From Saussurea involucrata (lineage: Eukaryota > Streptophyta > Magnoliopsida > Asterales > Asteraceae): 64,000 bases of DNA. The notes under the pieces are model-generated. The model ran no database searches and had not been told where the DNA came from. It was given only the letters and a program-made list of their open reading frames with translations. The DNA lies in assembly GCA_033807775.1 (NCBI GenBank), contig CM066327.1:95378295-95442294 (forward strand), read 5' to 3'. Within the stretch, counting starts at the first letter, position 1; each line of letters opens with the position of its first letter. Positions 55,191 to 64,000 of this stretch are shown here, one piece after another. The translations under genes and the position numbers were made by a program.

Positions 55191-55701
55191 TGTTAGATCT
55201 GAGTTTTGTCAATAAACTAAGTGTTGAAATCTGATAAGAAGGCTCAGATGTTCTGAGAAGAAGGGTCTGAGTTCTGACTACAAAAGCTCAGCAGGGTTAC
55301 TTTGAAAGTTTACCAAGTACAGAAGTCTGAGAAGAAGAGTCAGAAGTCTGAGAAGAAGAGTCAGAAGTTTTGAGAAGCTTAATCAGAATTATGTTCAGAA
55401 GTTCTGAACAACATGTTCAGAACTTATAACTAGATACTTTCCTTAGTGTTTAGTTAACTAATTAGGACACGTGTATTGTTCCTATTAGTCTTTCATATAT
55501 GTACTGTAGCTTTAATATTTCCGTTGCAGTATATATATAGTGGTTGGCACTACATTGCTAACTGATTCTCCCGCATATATTTATATTCATCTTTTGTAAT
55601 CTTTGAGATACTCTCTCTCTAAGATCTGTAATTTTGTTCTTCATTGAATACAATTGGGCTTGATCATATTACTTCTCAATTACTGCTTCATAGATTGATA
55701 T
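55191..55701 (+). repeat. Unidentified LTR fragment (511 bp)
   Basis: Begins TGTTAGATCTGAG inside the Tat LTR and is cut at 55702 by A3. It has repeated TCAGAAG/CTGAGAAGAAGAG phrases (55245-55400) and a TATA region GTATATATATAG (about 55524-55540), followed by a pyrimidine-rich leader. The TG start and internal promoter layout suggest a copia LTR. The other end is beyond the window. Confidence 0.6.
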
Positions 55702-56666
55702 TGTTGATCCAAACACTCAGTGATTTGACAATGACCCTCTCTTATATACTTAGTGAAAATTGTAAGTAAACAATATGTATCAGAGTTTCACTATCGCTGA
55801 TAAGTACTAAGATCTTCCAGTACCGCTGATAGGAACTCTCGCTCTTTAAATTAAACATTCAGCGAACACTGTTCATTATTAATATGCTGAGTCTGTTCAG
55901 TCATTATGATGATCGCTGATAAGTTAGTTGTTTACTTATGATCCCTGAAGACAAGTTTCACGTCAACAAAGGTTCTACGCTGAAGTCGAAGATCAAGCTC
56001 AAGAACCAGCGACAAGTCTCCTAATGAACTGATGCGGATCAGCGAAGACTCAGATTTGTCCACTCAACGTGAAGTATCAAGTACAAGACTTCAGCTATCG
56101 CTGAACTTTATCATCTGCTGAATAGTAAATGATAATCGCTGAATCAACGAAAGCTGATCATGAAGTCCTCCGTACAAAGTATTTTTGTCTTAACCACCAT
56201 TGCACGCCTCCGTACGAAATGTCAGAAAAGAACCTCCGAATATCTGAAATCGTACAACCACTCTGATACTACACTATTCATCCATACGGCTACTAAGGTT
56301 GTCAACCAAGGTCAATGACATGCAACCAACCAGCTGATGACACGTGTAAAGTATATACTGACTTGCATTAAATGCATGCAGTATATAAAGAGATGAACTC
56401 ACTTCATTTGAAGTAACTTGCTAACTCTGGACAAGTTCAAATCTCTTATCTCAAGATAGGTTATTATTAGTAATTTCCTTATCTTTCTTAGTGCAAGAAA
56501 CCTTAGTGTTCCAACTTGTTTAGATTTAGGTTTATCCTTAATCTTGTCTCCGCAACAAGCTGTAAATTGTTAATGATTTATCAATAAACAATTTAGAAAA
56601 GTAAAATCTGTGTGTTTGTATTCAACCCCCCCTTCTACAAACTTGTATAGGCCTTCGAGACCAACA
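55702..56666 (+). repeat. A3 5' LTR, 965 bp
   Basis: TGTTGATCC...GAGACCAACA with TATATAAA at 56382-56389. Seven exact TCAGCG or CGCTGA words occur within 55790-56145. Confidence 0.95.
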
Positions 56667-56668
56667 AG

Positions 56669-56686
56669 TGGTATCAGAGCAGATTT
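56669..56686 (+). promoter_or_regulatory. A3 primer binding site (initiator Met tRNA)
   Basis: TGGTATCAGAGCAGATTT lies two bases after the LTR end. Confidence 0.95.
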
Positions 56687-56746
56687 GTTTAATCTCATAA
56701 ACAAGATCTAATCTAAGATATTTCTCTTTCTTGCTATTATCTGAAA

Positions 56747-59161
56747 ATGGCCAACACAAACGCACATTATATAGACAATGGTTCTCTTGCAAAACCCCCT
56801 AGATTTTCCAGAGACAACTTCAACTTGTGGAAAAATAGGATGACACTCTTCTTAGAAGGTGTAGACCCTACTATGACTTACTATCTTGAAAACGGCCCAC
56901 ACATCCCTGTAACAATTGATCCTTTAGTTCCAGCCACTGCAACTAGAGCTGCTATTCCAGAAAGGCTGATTCCAAAGGAAATACACATGTGGACCGATGA
57001 AGATAAGAAGAAAGTGGCTATAGATACAAAAGCCAGATCCATACTATCCATGGCCCTTCCTGACGAAGTCTACCATTCCGTCATGAACCTGAAGTCTTCA
57101 AAAGCCATGTGGGACACAATATGTGTTCAGTATGAAGGAACGTCTGAAGTCTAGGACTCAAGAAAGATCAACCTGGTAAGACAATACGAAAGCTTCATTT
57201 CTGGTAAGAATGAAACTCTCTCTGAAGTTCACCAACGTTTTAATTGTTTAATTATAGATCTGAAAACTGTTGGTAAGGAATATTCTAACTTTGAAGTGCT
57301 GACAAAGTTTCTAGAATGTTTACCTGAAAGCTGGGACAATTATTCCATGTGTCTCAAGCTGTCAAAGAATCTAAGATCAATGACCCTTGCTACCTTATAT
57401 GGCACGTTGCTGAATCATGAGCAATCCAGCCATCTTAAGAAGAATCTTGTAAAAGATTCCAAAAGCACCCCTGTTGCTTTAATCTCAGAGGAACCTTCTA
57501 CTCAGCGACCTTTGGTCACTATCACTGAGTTAGAGAGTAACTCTGAAAGGTCATCAGATTCTGATTTTTCAGATGATGATGAATCCTTGGCTCTCCTAAC
57601 TAAAAAGTTCAGGAGATTCGCCAAGAAGAAAATGTTTAGAAAGAACAAAACTCTTTCCATAGCTGACAAGCCTAAAACATCGGCTTTTGTTGATAAGGCT
57701 ACTGCTACTTGTTTCAACTGCGAAAAGACAGGTCATTTCGCTAATGAGTGCAGGTCAAAGAAAATCATGAGACCTTCAGCTTTTACAAAGAAATCCTTTG
57801 TTCCAAAGAATAAAGATGACAAATACTCAAAGCTGAAGGAGAAGTATGCAAAGCTGAAAAGTTTTAAGAAGAAAGGAAAAGGCCTGATGGCTGACTATGA
57901 TTGGGCTGCTTCTGATGAAGAAGCATCATCATCTGATTCTGAAGATGATGAAGCAAATCAATGTCTCATGGCTAAGATTGAAGAAGAGGAAGAAAGTTCA
58001 GACATTCCCTCCACTTCAACATCTACCATTCAGGTATCACCTTCTTTCTTTACCAATGTTGCAAATATTGATGAAGCTGATAGTCTCCGTAAGATCGATC
58101 TCTTGACTAGAAGTTTATACGAAGCCATGAACGGCAAAACTGTGGTTGAAAACCAAAATCTTGATCTCGCTGAAAAGCTTAAAAACTGCCACCTTCAAAT
58201 AGAAAAGCTTTCTAAAATTGAAGATGATTTTAACGATTAAGTCTATTTAAATCAGCTAGTCAAAATCGAACGAGCAGAAGCTATCGCTGCATTAAAAGCT
58301 GAACAAGCTACTGTTGAAGGATGGTGTAATTCTTCAACAAAGATCACTGAGATAATTAAGGCTCAGATTCCTCTGAGTGATAAACGTGGTCTGGGTTATA
58401 AATATGATACTCCAAAACCAACCACTGAACGTTCAATGCTTAAATTTGGAACGTTCGTATCCTCAGTCACTGACACTTCATCATCTCAGTGCTCCTCGTC
58501 CATTACACCAATCCCTGAGGAAACTCCTACCTCCTCAAAAGGTAAGGAGAAAATGGTTTATTCAAAACCTACCTCTGTCTCTAAAGACAAAGGTAAAGAA
58601 ATTGTTATTTATCAAAATCCTCAGAAGGGTACCTTAGTACCAAAGCTGAATGCTTCTAAAGCCTCAGTGACCTACCCCTCTGGATCTAGAAAGCTGATCT
58701 CTGGATCTATTCAGCGATCTACTCCTAGACTCAGAGTGGATGTCCTTGGTAAGAAATCTGAAGAACTGAATGTTCGTCCCATTTCTAAAGCAAATAGTTT
58801 ACTTGGTGCTGGCACTTCTAATTCAAAATTAAAAGCTCAGCATACAAGTGGTCCTAGAACTACTTTTAGTTATAGGAAATGTTATCACTGTGGACTTACC
58901 GATCATATTGCTAGTAAGTGCCCCACAGCCACCAACGCTGAAAAGATAGCTAAGGTGAAGATTGCCCCCAAGGCAAAGAAGACCAACACCGATGCAAATC
59001 AGGTCAAGGTGACTCCTACCACTGAAGTTAAGAAATTAACCAAAGTGAAGAAAGACAAAGCTGAATCTTCAAATGCTACGAAGACCGCTGAACCTTCTAT
59101 TCCAACTAGCTCCACTGACAAACGTGTATACATGGTTAAGTGGGTACCCAAGCAAAACTAA
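56747..59161 (+). pseudogene. gag: A3 gag (804 codons), two premature stops
   Basis: ATG 56747 (MANTNAHYIDNGSLAKPP) to TAA 59159-59161, one frame throughout. Capsid-like UBN2 domain (residues ~20-230), CCHC knuckle CFNCEKTGHFANEC (~325), coiled coil (~430-520), second knuckle CYHCGLTDHIASKC (~710), Lys-rich tail ending VKWVPKQN. Premature TAG 57152 (CAG type) and TAA 58238 (CAA type). The codon-429 boundary (58033) is a splice donor CAG|GTATCA; everything after it, including the natural stop, lies in a predicted intron. Unspliced RNA would give long Gag; spliced RNA would give a Gag-Pol fusion. Confidence 0.92.
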
Positions 59162-59180
59162 TCTTCCTTTGTAAATGCAG
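58034..59180 (+). other. Predicted regulated intron spanning gag 3' end (1147 bp)
   Basis: Donor ATTCAG|GTATCA, acceptor TCTTCCTTTGTAAATGCAG|GTT with a pyrimidine-rich run. The length is 1 modulo 3, which exactly converts the gag frame to the pol frame. Removal joins CAG to GTTAAGAAGGGT. A2 has CAA followed by GTTAAGAAGGGT at 14691-14705 with nothing between, so it shows the spliced junction in genomic DNA. Confidence 0.85.
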
Positions 59181-62100
59181 GTTAAGAAGGGTATCTGGTA
59201 TCTCGATAGCGGATGCTCTAGACACATGACTGGAAAGAAAAACCTGCTCACTGAATACAAGGAAGAGAAGGGTCCCTCTGTGATTTTCGGTGGAAATGGA
59301 AAAGGACACACCCGAGGGTATGGTGTACTTTCAAATGGTACAACCTCCATCAGAAGAGTCGCATATGTTGAAGGGCTGAAGAATAATCTTCTGAGCATCA
59401 GTCAGCTTTGCGACATGGATAACAAAGTGATTTTCACTAAGGAATCCTTCTTTGTCTCTGACAAAAAGGAGAAGATAGCTCTCAGCGGTTATCGTTTGGA
59501 AAATGTTTATGTAATAAACATGGACTCAACAACCACTGAGAACTCCTGTTTCTTCTCAAAGGCATCTTCTGATGTCAACTGGCTATGGCACAAGAGGCTC
59601 TCGCATCTAAATTTCAAGACACTGAACACTCTTTCCTCCAAAGAGTTAGTCACTGGTCTACCTCAGCATTCATACGCCAAAGAGTCTTTATGTTCAGCGT
59701 GTGAAAAAGGGAAGCATACCAAGGCAAGCTTCAAGTCAAAGCAAGTCTCCTCAGTGTCATCTCCTCTACAACTACTCCGTATGGATTTGTTTGGCCCTGT
59801 TAACAAACAATCCATCGCTGGAAAGAAATATACGCTGGTCATAGTTGATGAATTCTCTCGTTACACATGGGTAATGTTTCTCCGTTCTAAGAGTGACACC
59901 CCTGAAGAACTCATCACCTTTGTTCAGAAGATGGAAACTCTGAACAATATGACTGTTCGCTCAATAAGGAGTGATCATGGAACTGAATTCAAAAACAGTT
60001 CTCTTGATTCCTTCCTAAAGAGTAAGGGTATTTCTCACAACTTTTCGTCAGTGAGAACACCACAACAAAATGGAGTCGCTGAAAGAAGAAATAGAACAAT
60101 TATTGAAGCTGCACGTTCAATGCTCAGCGATTCTCACCTGCCTACTCAGTTTTGGACAGAAGCTGTCAACACTGCTTGTTTTACGCAAAACAGGTCGCTG
60201 ATAGTTAAAAGATTCAAAAAGACAGCCTATGAACTCTTTCATGGGAGAAAGCCTTCAATCAGCTTTCTTCACATCTTTGGATGTCAGTGTTTCATACTGA
60301 ACAACAGAGATGCCCTTGGAAAGTTTGATCCTAAGGCTGATGATGGAATCTTTCTTGGATACTCCTCAGTCTCCAAAGCCTTCAGAGTCTTCAACCGTAG
60401 AAGACAAATTGTAGAAGAAACTATTCACGTCACGTTTGACGAATCCCGTTCAGCGAACTCTAAACCGTCCGCTGATACTGAAGAACTGAATCAATGGATG
60501 TTTTCTCATCTTGGTGATTCAGAAGAAATTCCCACTCCTCATGCTCATCCAGTAGAAGATGATAGTCCCACTATCATTCCAAACATGCAGAATAGTGAAG
60601 CTGAAACATCATGGGTCTCAGCTGTTCCTATAAACACTATACCTGCAGTTGATCCAAATGTCTCAGACATTCCATCTTTTTCTCAACAATCAGTGAATGA
60701 GGTGACAAATGCAAACATTCTTCTCTTAGCTGATAATCCAGAAGTAGCTGAAGCCTCATCTTCAGTTTCTCCAGTTCAGACTGAGTCAGCAACGTATGCT
60801 CCGGCTCAGCGATGGACTGTAAATCACCCAATCAATCAAATTCTTGGTGATCCCAACGCTGGTATTCAGACTCGTAGAAGTGCAGGTAATATTTGTTTAT
60901 TTGTTAACTTTATTTCTCTAACTGAACCAAAGAAAATAGATGATGCCCTCAGAGATCCAAACTGGGTCAGCGCTATGCAAGAAGAGCTGACTGAATTTGA
61001 AAGAAACAAAGTTTGGAAACTCGTTCGTAGACCAACTGACAAAACGGTGATAGGCACTAAATGGGTCTATCGAAACAAGTTGGACGAACATGGTACTGTA
61101 ACTTGCAACAAAGCTCATCTTGTTGCTCAGGGATACAGGCAAGAGGAAGGCATAGACTATGACGAAACTTTTTCTCCAGTACCAAGACTTGAATCTATTC
61201 GTCTTTTCTTAGCATATGCTGTACACAAAAACTTCACTGTACATCAGATGGATGTCAAGTCAGCGTTTCTGAATGGAAAGCTGAATGAAGAAGTTTATGT
61301 GGAACAACCTCCAGGATTCTCAGATCCTAAGCGCCCAGGATACGTTTATAAACTGGACAAGGCACTTTATGGCTTAAAGCAAGCTCCTCGTGCATGGTAT
61401 GATACTCTCTCTACTTATCTCCATATTGAAAAATTTGAGAGAGGTAAGATTGACAAAACTCTTTTTTTTAGAAAAGTGAAAGGTCATATCATTTTAGTTC
61501 AAATATATGTTGATGACATTATATTTGGTTCTACTAACCCTGAGCTTTGTACTCGTTTCGCTGATAGAATGAAAGATGAGTATAAAATGAGCATGATGGG
61601 TGAACTAACATATTTCCTTGGTCTTCAAATTAAGCAAACTGAAAAAGGAACTTTTATAAATCAGGGAAAATATGTTAAAGATATGCTGAAGAAATTCGAC
61701 TTAACTGAAAGTTCAGCTATGAAAACCCCTATGGCACCACCGCTGACACTTGATAAGGACACAAAGGGTGTTCCTGTCAATGTCACGCTGTACCGTGGGA
61801 TGATCGGCTCACTATTGTATCTTACAGCTAGCCGACCCGATATTATGTTTGCAACATGTCTGTGCGCACGATATCAAGCTGAACCTAAGATATCCCATAT
61901 GAAAGCTGAAAAGCGAATCTTTCGATATCTTAAGGGTACAGCGAATCTAGGTCTTTGGTATCCCAAAGACTCAGGATTCGATCTAACCGCCTATTCAGAC
62001 AGTGATTTTGCAGGTTGCAAAATGGATAGGAAAAGCACCACAGGAGGATGTCAGCTCCTGGGTGGAAAGCTGGTAAGTTGGACAAGTAAGAAGCAAAACT

Positions 62101-62453
62101 CAGTGTCCACTTCCACAGCTGAAGCTGAATATGTAGCCGCTGGAAGCTGTTGTTCTCAAGTCTTGTGGATGAGAAATCAGCTACTAGACTATGATCTTCA
62201 GCTCTCCAAAATTCCAATCTATTGCGACAGCACTAGTGCCATCGCTATAGCAAACAATCCAGTGCTACACTCAAAGACAAAACACATAGAAATCAGATAT
62301 CATTTTATCAGAGATCATGTGATGAATGGTGATATAGAACTTCATTTTATCCCAACTGATTATCAGTTAGCTGATTTGTTTACCAAACCTCTTGATGAGA
62401 CAAGATTCAACTTTCTCATCAGCGAGCTTGTAATGCTGAACTTTGAAGGGTAA
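59175..62453 (+). CDS. pol: A3 pol: protease, integrase, RT, RNase H (intact)
   Basis: 1092 codons without a break. Protease WYLDSGCSRHMTG (residues 8-20). Integrase zinc finger HKRLSH...CSACEKGKH (~139-185). Core MDLFGP (~203), SDHGTEF (~265), NGVAERRN (~300). [14 protein letters not shown] (~628), [10 protein letters not shown] (~690), YVDDIIFGS (~778). RNase H: SDSDFAGC (~942), STAEAEYVAAGSCCSQ (~980). The first two codons (ATG CAG) lie in the predicted intron, so the ATG is probably not the real start; translation would come from spliced gag-pol RNA. Oddities: MDLFGP is preceded by Arg (LLRMDLF; A2 has His), and VPRLES replaces the usual VARLES. The pol could still be active. Confidence 0.95.
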   Translation: MQVKKGIWYLDSGCSRHMTGKKNLLTEYKEEKGPSVIFGGNGKGHTRGYGVLSNGTTSIRRVAYVEGLKNNLLSISQLCDMDNKVIFTKESFFVSDKKEKIALSGYRLENVYVINMDSTTTENSCFFSKASSDVNWLWHKRLSHLNFKTLNTLSSKELVTGLPQHSYAKESLCSACEKGKHTKASFKSKQVSSVSSPLQLLRMDLFGPVNKQSIAGKKYTLVIVDEFSRYTWVMFLRSKSDTPEELITFVQKMETLNNMTVRSIRSDHGTEFKNSSLDSFLKSKGISHNFSSVRTPQQNGVAERRNRTIIEAARSMLSDSHLPTQFWTEAVNTACFTQNRSLIVKRFKKTAYELFHGRKPSISFLHIFGCQCFILNNRDALGKFDPKADDGIFLGYSSVSKAFRVFNRRRQIVEETIHVTFDESRSANSKPSADTEELNQWMFSHLGDSEEIPTPHAHPVEDDSPTIIPNMQNSEAETSWVSAVPINTIPAVDPNVSDIPSFSQQSVNEVTNANILLLADNPEVAEASSSVSPVQTESATYAPAQRWTVNHPINQILGDPNAGIQTRRSAGNICLFVNFISLTEPKKIDDALRDPNWVSAMQEELTEFERNKVWKLVRRPTDKTVIGTKWVYRNKLDEHGTVTCNKAHLVAQGYRQEEGIDYDETFSPVPRLESIRLFLAYAVHKNFTVHQMDVKSAFLNGKLNEEVYVEQPPGFSDPKRPGYVYKLDKALYGLKQAPRAWYDTLSTYLHIEKFERGKIDKTLFFRKVKGHIILVQIYVDDIIFGSTNPELCTRFADRMKDEYKMSMMGELTYFLGLQIKQTEKGTFINQGKYVKDMLKKFDLTESSAMKTPMAPPLTLDKDTKGVPVNVTLYRGMIGSLLYLTASRPDIMFATCLCARYQAEPKISHMKAEKRIFRYLKGTANLGLWYPKDSGFDLTAYSDSDFAGCKMDRKSTTGGCQLLGGKLVSWTSKKQNSVSTSTAEAEYVAAGSCCSQVLWMRNQLLDYDLQLSKIPIYCDSTSAIAIANNPVLHSKTKHIEIRYHFIRDHVMNGDIELHFIPTDYQLADLFTKPLDETRFNFLISELVMLNFEG

Positions 62454-63466
62454 AATCTTCAGCGGTTCACATTTGATCAGCGATACGTTTATACAAACTT
62501 GTATAGCCTTCGGGATAAAATCAACTTATATAATCCATTTCATCATCTTCTCTCTGAATAAACTTGGTAAAACTGATATCCAGGTATGTTTTCTCTCTCT
62601 GACAATCGCATGTAAATGCAAGATTTCAAAATAAATTGCATCGCTGAATATCTCTTCCTTAACAGCGATATTTTGAAAGTTCTTTAAACCTTCACTGATA
62701 TTTTCTATTCAGTGCTTCATGTTTTTCAAAAGAGTCCCCGAGCTTTTAAAATCTCAGAGACATCCTAAAAGAATGTGAAAGGACAGTTGTGACGTCATTG
62801 CAACGGATAACACTAGGCACGATTTCTTTCTGACACACGTTTGCACGTTTCGTTCAAACTTCCAATCAAATGCAAACACGTGTCCGTGTCATGATGAAAA
62901 CCTTTTCCCGCTCAAGGTTTTCTCTCTCTATAACTCTCTATATAAACAAACTCTTGGTTTATATTTGTTTTTTACGCGATCAAATCTTCCTCCGCAAGAA
63001 AGAATCCTCTGTTGCATTTGTGCTCTCAAAAAAAAACTTCAAGAACTGTTCATCATCTTCTTCATCAAAACATCAAGGTTAATATGTTCTTATCTATTAC
63101 CAAATGCGTATAACTTGTTTTCGATCTTCTCATTGTTTTAACAAGATCAAACAAAAGAACTTTGTAAAATAAAATCATTTCTTTCATGGTTTTATGAACA
63201 CAACCATTTCATGGTTGTTCTTCAAGTTTTAAATCTTAATCTTAAACTTGTTCTTCATTCGTATCCAGTTTTCTTTTAGAAACTGGAATACAAGACTTTA
63301 TGGGGTTTACATTTCATTTCAAAATCATGAAAAACCCTAATCTTCATTAAGACATTTATGTCTGAATGAAATGGACAAAATTCGAAACATCTTAATGGAA
63401 ATTTCTTTCCACATTAAGATAATTCTTATTTGTTAACATCTTTGGTTGAACTGATAATACAGTGAA
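62454..63466 (+). promoter_or_regulatory. A3 spacer: promoter and leader intron of the accessory gene
   Basis: TGACGTCA 62790-62797, CCAAT 62862-62866, CACGTG 62877-62882, TATATAAA 62939-62946, CT-rich leader, then intron 63078-63462 (TCAAG|GTTAAT ... GATAATACAG) and ATG at 63467. All elements match A2 in order and spacing. A 22-bp piece of LTR-like text (ACAAACTTGTATAGCC..., near 62493-62514) is present here and not in A2. Confidence 0.75.
63078..63462 (+). other. Predicted leader intron of the A3 accessory gene (385 bp)
   Basis: GT...AG ends conserved with A2 (33896-34289). T-rich body. The acceptor is four bases before the ATG. Confidence 0.65.
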
Positions 63467-64000
63467 ATGGCAACTTCAAAGATCAATGTTACCGCTGAGA
63501 ACATCTCCGCTGACTCTGAGGAAGTGGATATCATCAAAGCCCCTCAGGTAAAGTTCAAGCTGGATCAACTAGATTGGACTAAGGTGAACAACCTCTCTGC
63601 GCTTCTCGAGTTTCCTCCTCGAAAGCAAGTCACACATCTGGATGATGCTGTGAATTTCCTGAAAAACTGCTGCATTTCAACAGCCCTGACCATCACACCT
63701 CCTGCAAGTCAGCTACTACTATCCCAGTTCTGGTACTCTGCCAGACACACTCAACTACCCTCCGCCAAAGACCCCTCCAAAACCATCGATTGCATACTCA
63801 GCGATACTGAGTATGGCACAATTAAGATAACCCCCGCAATCATTCGAAAAGCCCTGAACTTTCCCAATGCTACCAAAGAAAAACCGTTTGTTCCATTCCC
63901 TGACCATAAGAAGCATGCTGACAGAGAAGAAATAATTGCTTTTCTCGATGCAATGGGTTACATCTGGGAAACTGGAAGGGACAAGAAGCCCGAGAAGAAG
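63467..64000 (+). CDS. A3 accessory gene, first 178 codons (cut by window end)
   Basis: Open from ATG 63467 to the last base, without a stop. Starts MATSKINVTAENIS, then KFKLDQLDWTK, EFPPRKQVTHLDDAVNFL, LLLSQFWYSARHTQL, GTIKITPAIIRKAL, AMGYIWETGRDKKPEKK. The N-terminal domain is the same as in A2, but here the Trp in SQFWYS is intact (a TGA in A2). It resembles plant transposon-associated proteins of unknown function. Read from its own promoter-like region, on the same strand as pol. Confidence 0.8.
   Translation, partial: MATSKINVTAENISADSEEVDIIKAPQVKFKLDQLDWTKVNNLSALLEFPPRKQVTHLDDAVNFLKNCCISTALTITPPASQLLLSQFWYSARHTQLPSAKDPSKTIDCILSDTEYGTIKITPAIIRKALNFPNATKEKPFVPFPDHKKHADREEIIAFLDAMGYIWETGRDKKPEKK

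Larger units (their letters stand above)
55702..64000 (+). mobile_element. Sirevirus-type copia element A3 (continues past window)
   Basis: 5' LTR, primer site, gag with two stops, intact pol, promoter-like spacer and the start of the accessory gene. The most complete family A copy, and the reference for A1 and A2. The left flank GATAT would be the target duplication. The 3' end is outside the window. Confidence 0.95.

Noticed and set aside
59175..59180. ATG 59175 as the genuine start of A3 pol
   Set aside because: It lies in the last six bases of the predicted intron, and A2 lacks it, reading straight from gag into pol.
1..64000. tRNA, rRNA or endogenous pararetrovirus sequences
   Set aside because: tRNA-like words are only the primer sites of retrotransposons. 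No rRNA blocks and no pararetroviral movement or coat protein motifs were seen.

Overview
The window is plant nuclear DNA, from a large, repeat-rich and probably eudicot genome. No ordinary host gene can be supported. Almost every base belongs to transposable elements nested inside one another: Ty1/copia elements of the Sirevirus (SIRE/Maximus) type, Ty3/gypsy elements of the Tat and chromovirus types, and a Mutator-like (MULE) DNA transposon. The plant assignment rests on initiator-Met primer sites, dual-RNase-H Tat pol, MULE genes and plant-type introns. A narrower guess such as Asteraceae is only an impression.

Left part (1-12201). Sirevirus A1 (minus strand, cut by the window edge; 5' LTR 2427-3627) sits in a MULE. 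The MULE carries a ULP1-type protease fragment, a PB1-like gene, two small coiled-coil genes and a decayed three-exon transposase. A hAT/MITE-like end and the 5' LTR of a chromovirus-like gypsy element (10406-11986) follow.

Centre (12202-44251), a four-level nest with target duplications. The chromovirus internal region was hit by a non-autonomous Tat element (12202-44246, TSD GTGCT). One of its LTRs was hit by Sirevirus A2 (12407-39544, TSD AAACA). The A2 reverse transcriptase was hit by a second Sirevirus family, B (17148-32539, minus, TSD AAAGA).

Right part (44252-64000). The chromovirus gag resumes, followed by a GC-rich hAT-like stretch. Next come a minus-strand Tat element with its pol 3' half and an intron-containing antisense gene, a plus-strand Tat element with gag-protease, a third Tat LTR cut by an unidentified LTR, and Sirevirus A3 (55702 to beyond the window end), which has an intact pol.

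How it fits together. The most notable feature is the gene organisation of Sirevirus family A. In A3 a 1147-bp segment spanning the gag 3' end and gag stop is bounded by GT...AG. Removing it fuses gag to pol in frame, and A2 lacks exactly this segment, so A2 looks like an integrated copy of spliced RNA. Downstream of pol, A2 and A3 share a promoter-like block (TGACGTCA, CCAAT, CACGTG, TATATAAA), a leader intron and a long accessory gene. Family B has its own TATA box and a long accessory ORF at the same position. Each family is also dense in its own short motif, in coding and non-coding DNA alike. Together these suggest retroelements with a separately transcribed accessory nuclear protein, possibly one that recognises the motif. 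That last step is hypothesis.
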